Assembly (NCBI RefSeq): GCF_016801025.1
Contig: NZ_CP068983.1
Span: 4,456,501 to 4,520,500, forward strand
From: Paradevosia shaoguanensis
GTDB lineage: Bacteria; Pseudomonadota; Alphaproteobacteria; Rhizobiales; Devosiaceae
Reading direction: 5' to 3'
DNA: 64,000 nucleotides
Both the position numbers and the translations under genes were made by a program. Positions 59,612 through 64,000 of the stretch are shown here, piece after piece. Each line of letters begins with the position of its first letter. Position 1 is the first letter of the stretch. The notes under the pieces were generated by a model, which did no database searches, was not told the origin of the DNA, and was given only the letters and a program-made list of their open reading frames with translations.

Positions 59612-60636
59612 CGATGAGCCATTCGCCTATTCTCGAAGTCGACAATCTCAGCCTCGAGTTCCACAGCGACGGCCGGACCGTCTATGCGCTCGACAAGGTC
59701 TCGTTCAACCTCGCCCGGGGCGAGACGCTGAGCCTCGTCGGCGAAAGCGGCTGCGGCAAGAGCGTTACCGCCATGGCGGTGATGGGCCTGCTGCCTAGGG
59801 GCAATGCACAGGTCACCTCGGGCAATATCCGGCTTGCCGGCATCGACCTCGTCGGCATGCCGGAGCGGCAGATGCAGGCCATCCGCGGCAACCGGATCGG
59901 CATGGTGTTCCAGGACCCGATGAGTTCGCTCAACCCGGTCCACACCATCGGGATGCAGATCGCCGAGGCGGTGCAGCGGCACAAGCATGTCAGCCGCCAC
60001 GATGCCTGGGCACGAGCCCGGCAGATGCTGGACCTGGTGCGTATTCCCGATGCAGGCAGCCGGCTGACGGCCTATCCGCATGAGCTTTCCGGCGGGCAGC
60101 GGCAGCGGGTCATGATCGCCATGGCGCTGGCCTGCGACCCGGAATTGCTGATCGCCGACGAGCCGACGACGGCGCTCGATGTGACCGTGCAGGCGCAGAT
60201 TCTCGAGCTGATTGCCGATCTCAAGACCGAGCTGGGCATGAGCGTGCTGCTCATCACCCACGACCTCGGTGTCGTTGCGGCCACGGCCGACCGGATGATG
60301 GTCATGTATGCCGGGCGCATCGTCGAAGAGGGACCGGTGGAGCGCATCTTCGCGCGGCCCTCGCATGGCTACACGGCCGGGCTTCTGCGCTCGCTGCCCG
60401 GACATGGATCGCAGCGGCGGGGCGTTCTGACCGAGATTGCGGGCACGGTACCCCGCCTCGACCGGCCGGTGGAAGGTTGCGTCTACGCGCCCCGCTGCGC
60501 CTTTGCCGAAGCGGGTTGCGGCGCGCCCCTGCCCCCGGCACGGCAGATCGAGGCTGGGCATCGCTCGGCGTGTATCCGCGAGGCGGCAGTGTTCGCGGAA
60601 ATGTCCAACAATGAGATCGTGAGGAGCTGGGCATGA
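59608..60636 (+). CDS. ABC transporter ATP-binding protein (DppD/OppD type)
   Basis: A 342-residue ATPase: Walker A GESGCGKS near residue 44, [15 protein letters not shown]-loop, [14 protein letters not shown] signature, [12 protein letters not shown] Walker B and ITHDLGVVA. The C-terminal cysteine cluster ([19 protein letters not shown], then SACIRE) is the iron-sulfur-type motif of oligopeptide ATPases. ATG at 59608, overlapping the upstream stop. Confidence 0.93.
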   Translation: MTMSHSPILEVDNLSLEFHSDGRTVYALDKVSFNLARGETLSLVGESGCGKSVTAMAVMGLLPRGNAQVTSGNIRLAGIDLVGMPERQMQAIRGNRIGMVFQDPMSSLNPVHTIGMQIAEAVQRHKHVSRHDAWARARQMLDLVRIPDAGSRLTAYPHELSGGQRQRVMIAMALACDPELLIADEPTTALDVTVQAQILELIADLKTELGMSVLLITHDLGVVAATADRMMVMYAGRIVEEGPVERIFARPSHGYTAGLLRSLPGHGSQRRGVLTEIAGTVPRLDRPVEGCVYAPRCAFAEAGCGAPLPPARQIEAGHRSACIREAAVFAEMSNNEIVRSWA

Positions 60637-61637
60637 GCGCCTTCCTCTCCCTGCGCCAGGTCGGTAAGGATTATCCCCTGGCCAAGCGCGGTCCCTTCGA
60701 GCCCCGCCGTACCCTGCGCGCGGTGGACGACATTTCGCTGGACGTGAACGAGGGCGAGACGCTCGGACTTGTCGGCGAAAGCGGTTGCGGCAAATCTTCG
60801 CTGGCGCGCCTCGTGGTTCAGCTCGAGGCACCGACCCGGGGGAGCGTATCGCTCGACGGTGTGGAACTGGCGAGTCTCGGCAAAAGCGCCCTCAAGCGTG
60901 CGCGGCGCGACTTCCAGATGATCTTCCAGGACCCCTACGCGTCGCTCAATCCGCGGATGAAGGCACGTGCCATCATCGGCGAGGCGCTGCGCAACTATCG
61001 TGTCGGTACACCTGCCCAGATCGAGGCGCGCGTGGAGGAACTCGCGCGGCAGGTGGGCCTCGGCGCACACCTGCTCGACCGTTTTCCGCACGAACTCTCG
61101 GGAGGACAATGCCAGCGCATCGGCATTGCCCGTGCCATCGCGCTCAATCCCAGGCTGATCGTGGCCGACGAGGCCGTCTCGGCGCTCGACGTCTCCATCC
61201 AGGCGCAGATCCTGAACCTCATCATTCGGCTGCAGAAGGAGATGGGGCTGACGCTCATCTTCGTCTCACACGATATGTCGGTGGTTGCGCATGTCGCCGA
61301 CCGCGTGGCGGTGATGTATCTCGGCCGCATTGTCGAGCTGGGCAGCACAGAGGCCGTGTTCGAGCGGCCGGTGCATCCCTATACGCGCACGCTGCTCGCG
61401 GCCGTTCCTACGCCCACGCCCGCTGCCCGGGGACGTCGCACTGCGCCGGCCGGCGAGATGCCGAGCCCGCTCAACCCGCCTTCAGGCTGCCATTTCCGAA
61501 CACGCTGCGCTTACGCCACTGAGCAGTGCGCGGAGGTGGCGCCGCAGCTGCGGGACATCGGGGACGGCCAGCGGGTCGCCTGCCACCATGCCGAAGCCCT
61601 GCTTTCGCCCGTCGTATCGGAGGCCATTCATGCCTGA
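60633..61637 (+). CDS. ABC transporter ATP-binding protein (DppF/OppF type)
   Basis: A 334-residue partner ATPase with Walker [49 protein letters not shown] (Ala-Val in place of the usual Pro-Thr) and VSHDMSVVA. The terminal cysteine motif (CHFRTRCAYATEQCAEV) matches the family. It overlaps the DppD-type gene by ATGA, and its 3' end overlaps the hydrolase gene by eight bases. Confidence 0.93.
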   Translation: MSAFLSLRQVGKDYPLAKRGPFEPRRTLRAVDDISLDVNEGETLGLVGESGCGKSSLARLVVQLEAPTRGSVSLDGVELASLGKSALKRARRDFQMIFQDPYASLNPRMKARAIIGEALRNYRVGTPAQIEARVEELARQVGLGAHLLDRFPHELSGGQCQRIGIARAIALNPRLIVADEAVSALDVSIQAQILNLIIRLQKEMGLTLIFVSHDMSVVAHVADRVAVMYLGRIVELGSTEAVFERPVHPYTRTLLAAVPTPTPAARGRRTAPAGEMPSPLNPPSGCHFRTRCAYATEQCAEVAPQLRDIGDGQRVACHHAEALLSPVVSEAIHA

Positions 61638-62367
61638 ACCGCTCGTCCTCCTTCCCGGGCTGCAATCGGACCATCGTTCGTGGGTGAACCAGACCCGCCA
61701 TTTCAGCCCGTCCCGCCAGGTGATCGTGCCCCAGCGGCACCAGCATTGCGACAGCATTGCCGAGATGGGCGAGCGGGTGCTCGAACAATTGCCGCCGCGC
61801 TTTCACCTCGCGGCCTGGTCGATGGGGGGCTACATCGCCCTGCAATTGCTGCCGAAGCTGGCGGGGCGGCTGCTCAGCCTCACGCTGGTCTCGACCTCGG
61901 CCCGACCCGAGGATCCGGCGAGCACGGCGCGGCGCATGGAAATACTCGACCTGGCCGAACGCGAAGGCATGGCCGCATCGAACCGCCGCAGCATGACGCA
62001 GGCCTGTCTCGATTTCGATGCCATCGATCCGGATATCCGGGCCGGGTTGCGCGATGCCTCGGTGGAACTCGGGCTCGAGGCGTTTCGTGGCCAGCAGAGG
62101 GCGATCATCAATCGCCCGGACTCGCGGGGCATGCTGCGCCTGGTCGACTGTCCGACGCTGGTGTTGGTGGGCGACCAGGACACGGTCACTCCGCCGGAGT
62201 GCGCCCGGGAGATTCACGAAGCCATCGCGGGCTCGCGCTTCGTCGTCATCGAGAATTGCGGCCATTGCGCGCCACTCGAATATCCCGAGCTGGTCAACGC
62301 ATTGCTGGAAGACTGGTGGTCACGCGGGTACCAGTCCGACTTGAGGTCGTCAGCCGCGGGAGCCTGA
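61630..62367 (+). CDS. Alpha/beta hydrolase
   Basis: A 245-residue alpha/beta hydrolase with LLPGLQSDHRSW at the start, nucleophile elbow AWSMGG near residue 65, acid VGDQDTVTPP near 190 and catalytic His in NCGHCAPLEYP near 216. The fold includes esterases, lactonases and amidases. ATG at 61630, inside the end of the ATPase gene, so it is translationally coupled to the importer and probably hydrolyses the imported compound or a lactone made from it. Confidence 0.87.
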   Translation: MPEPLVLLPGLQSDHRSWVNQTRHFSPSRQVIVPQRHQHCDSIAEMGERVLEQLPPRFHLAAWSMGGYIALQLLPKLAGRLLSLTLVSTSARPEDPASTARRMEILDLAEREGMAASNRRSMTQACLDFDAIDPDIRAGLRDASVELGLEAFRGQQRAIINRPDSRGMLRLVDCPTLVLVGDQDTVTPPECAREIHEAIAGSRFVVIENCGHCAPLEYPELVNALLEDWWSRGYQSDLRSSAAGA

Positions 62368-62472
62368 TGGGCGCGATCCTTGTCGCCCGCACGCATTGGC
62401 TCTTGTCGGCGCTGCGGTGCTCTCTATCATCGCCGTACCTTCGAAAAGAGAGTCTGCCCCTTGCCCCAGTCC

Positions 62473-63282
62473 ATGCCCCGTCCGATGGCTCACACAAGCC
62501 TTAAATGGTCGATGATCGAGGAAGATCTTTCCATCGGCGACAAGTTCCGGCTCGTTGCCGATCTCGGGTTTGACGGCATCGAGCTCGATGCTCCCAACGA
62601 TCTGCCGGTTGCGGAAGTTCTTGCGGCGCGGGATGCGACCGGGCTGGCTATTCCGGGTGTCGTCAACGCGGCGCACTGGAAGACGCCGCTGACCGATCCC
62701 GACCCGGCCGTTCGCGAGGCGTGCGTGGCGACAACCATCGAGGCGTTGCGGCTGGCCAAGGCTTATGGGGCAGAGACGATGCTGCTGGTGCCGGGCGTCG
62801 TCAACGACAAGACGAGTTATGCCGCCGCCTATGATCGGGCGGTCGAAGGCATCGATCGGCTGTTGCCGCATGCCGAGGAGATCGGCGTTTCGATTGCGCT
62901 GGAAAACGTGTGGAACGACTTCCTGCTGAGCCCGCTGGAGGCTGCGCACCTTGTCGACGGTTTCGACAGCCCGCGCCTGGGTTGGTATTTCGATGTCGGC
63001 AACGTCATGCGCTATGGCCGTCCGAGCGACTGGATCGAGGCCCTGGGCTCGCGCATCATGCGCATCGACATCAAGGAATACAGCCTCAAGCGCATGAATG
63101 CCGAAGGCCCGTGGAAGGGCTTCGATGTCGCGCTCGGGGAAGGCGATATCGATTGGGCACAGGTCAATCGCAGCCTTGCCGCAATCGGCTACAATGGCTG
63201 GGTTTCGGTCGAGGTGCCGGGCGGCAATCGCCAGCACCTCGCCGATATCAAGGCGCGCCTCGACCGGATCGTCAGCCTCTGA
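62473..63282 (+). CDS. Sugar phosphate isomerase/epimerase (xylose isomerase-like TIM barrel)
   Basis: A 269-residue AP-endonuclease-2-type TIM barrel. Metal-site motifs of the family are visible: FDGIELDAP, ALENVWNDFLLSP (Glu), YFDVGNVMRYG (Asp), IDIKEYS and a GEGDIDW C-terminal motif. Such enzymes epimerise or isomerise keto-sugars or inosose-like compounds. The start is uncertain: a TTG at 62461 has AAGAGAG upstream, ATGs at 62473 and 62485 follow. It is preceded by a 105-base gap and may be in the importer's operon. Confidence 0.85.
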   Translation: MPRPMAHTSLKWSMIEEDLSIGDKFRLVADLGFDGIELDAPNDLPVAEVLAARDATGLAIPGVVNAAHWKTPLTDPDPAVREACVATTIEALRLAKAYGAETMLLVPGVVNDKTSYAAAYDRAVEGIDRLLPHAEEIGVSIALENVWNDFLLSPLEAAHLVDGFDSPRLGWYFDVGNVMRYGRPSDWIEALGSRIMRIDIKEYSLKRMNAEGPWKGFDVALGEGDIDWAQVNRSLAAIGYNGWVSVEVPGGNRQHLADIKARLDRIVSL

Positions 63283-64000
63283 CCTCGTCCAGCATGCGGC
63301 GGATATTATTGAGGCCAACCTCGCAGCCATAAAGGGTGGGCTCGTTGCCCTCGTATTCGAGCGACACGAATCCATCGTAGCCGGAGGCAACGACGCTCTC
63401 GATCAGGCCCTTGGTGTCGAGGTCGCCGAAGCCGAACACCGAGCCGCGGATGAACTGGCCGCCGGCAGTCTCGAGCCAGCCCGGGCCGGGCTCGGTGCGA
63501 CGCACATAGAAGTCCTTAAGGTGTACGAAGCTGGCAAAGGGCAGGCTACGGCGGGTGGCGACGTGCGGGTCCTCATCGACGCAGAGGAAATTGCCGACAT
63601 CGAGCGTGAAGCGGAAGTTCGGGTTGTTCACGGCGTGGATCAGGCGCAGGACGCGCTCGCTCGAATTCATGAAGAAGCCGTGGTCCTCGACGCTGGTGAC
63701 GACGCCGTGGGCGGCGCCGTATTCGGCCACTTCCCGGCTGGCATCCGCGATGACGGCGAATTCGCGCTCGAATTCTTCGGTGCTGGGGCGCAGGTGCCAG
63801 GGCACCACGTCATGCCGCAGGAAGCCCGCGCCGAAGCGCTGGCAAAGGTCGACATAGCGCTTCACGTTCTCGATCTGGGCGCGCCGCTCGCTGTCGGAGC
63901 CGAGAAAGTTGGCCGCCATGCAAAAGCCCGAGATGGGAATATTGGTACGCGCGGAAGCCGCTTCGAGCTGCCGCAGGGTCTCCTCTTCGGAGGCAAGGTC
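63272..64000 (-). CDS. Sugar phosphate isomerase/epimerase, TIM barrel (partial, 5' end off window)
   Basis: The 242 visible codons remain open to the right edge, so the true start lies outside. Motifs: CQRFGAGFLRHDVVPW, VTSVEDHGFFMNSS (Glu), FTLDVGNFLCVDED (Asp), VHLKDFYV and YDGFVSLEYEGNEPT. It is a distinct paralogue of the converging gene and overlaps it by 11 bases at the 3' ends. Two epimerases next to one importer suggest a multi-step sugar conversion. Confidence 0.87.
   Translation of the reverse strand, partial: DLASEEETLRQLEAASARTNIPISGFCMAANFLGSDSERRAQIENVKRYVDLCQRFGAGFLRHDVVPWHLRPSTEEFEREFAVIADASREVAEYGAAHGVVTSVEDHGFFMNSSERVLRLIHAVNNPNFRFTLDVGNFLCVDEDPHVATRRSLPFASFVHLKDFYVRRTEPGPGWLETAGGQFIRGSVFGFGDLDTKGLIESVVASGYDGFVSLEYEGNEPTLYGCEVGLNNIRRMLDEVRG

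Overview
The window is GC-rich chromosomal DNA with the gene content of a soil or plant-associated alphaproteobacterium of the Hyphomicrobiales, Devosia-like in flavour. That placement is inferred from the many ABC and TRAP importers, FadR/GntR, LacI and DeoR regulators, SDR and Gfo/Idh/MocA enzymes, a type-I-secreted giant adhesin and a PQQ dehydrogenase; there is no rRNA or other phylogenetic marker. I see no tRNA, rRNA, CRISPR array, prophage or insertion sequence.

Region 1 (1-14.3 kb) is a catabolic island. A leftward FadR regulator and a truncated family-5 solute-binding protein face a tightly coupled rightward operon of two Gfo/Idh/MocA oxidoreductases, two SDRs, an HpcH/HpaI aldolase and a D-threonine-aldolase-like PLP enzyme. 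Three more transcription units follow: RidA, a GntR/LacI-type hybrid regulator and an SDR (leftward); a NagA-like deacetylase and two tandem ATC-hydrolase-like proteins (rightward); and an M81 metallopeptidase and an intracellular BNR/sialidase-fold protein (leftward). A 12-bp dyad (WTAWCATGWTAA) recurs at the promoters, so the four units look like one regulon for an N-acylated sugar-like or amino-acid-like compound. I regard it as the best candidate for an undescribed pathway.

Region 2 (14.3-27.0 kb) is one giant leftward RTX adhesin gene of about 4,229 codons. It is broken only by five one-base deletions, each in a homopolymer, which points to sequencing error rather than decay. Region 3 (27.2-33.0 kb) is a FbpABC/AfuABC-type ABC importer with a PP2C-type phosphatase and a DeoR regulator, more consistent with organophosphate or sugar-phosphate uptake than with iron. 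Region 4 (33.5-38.2 kb) is a GldA / fused GldF-GldG / DUF4340 export-type cassette.

Region 5 (38.2-43.6 kb) holds a PQQ alcohol dehydrogenase with a lanthanide-type Asp signature, a divergent cytochrome c, a periplasmic pentapeptide-repeat protein, a patch of palindromic repeats, an EthD-like protein and a secreted hypothetical. Region 6 (43.6-51.1 kb) is a TRAP transporter divergent from a GarL-GarR-GarK-like series (aldolase, tartronate semialdehyde reductase, glycerate 2-kinase) and an ABM protein, ended by a convergent FadR regulator; the aldolase is unusual in carrying a signal peptide. Region 7 (51.5-64.0 kb) has coaBC, a nitrilase-family amidase, a NamZ/DUF1343 protein and a LacI regulator leftward. 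Rightward, behind paired LacI operators, is a complete Dpp/Opp-type ABC importer with an alpha/beta hydrolase and a TIM-barrel epimerase; a second epimerase enters from the right edge.
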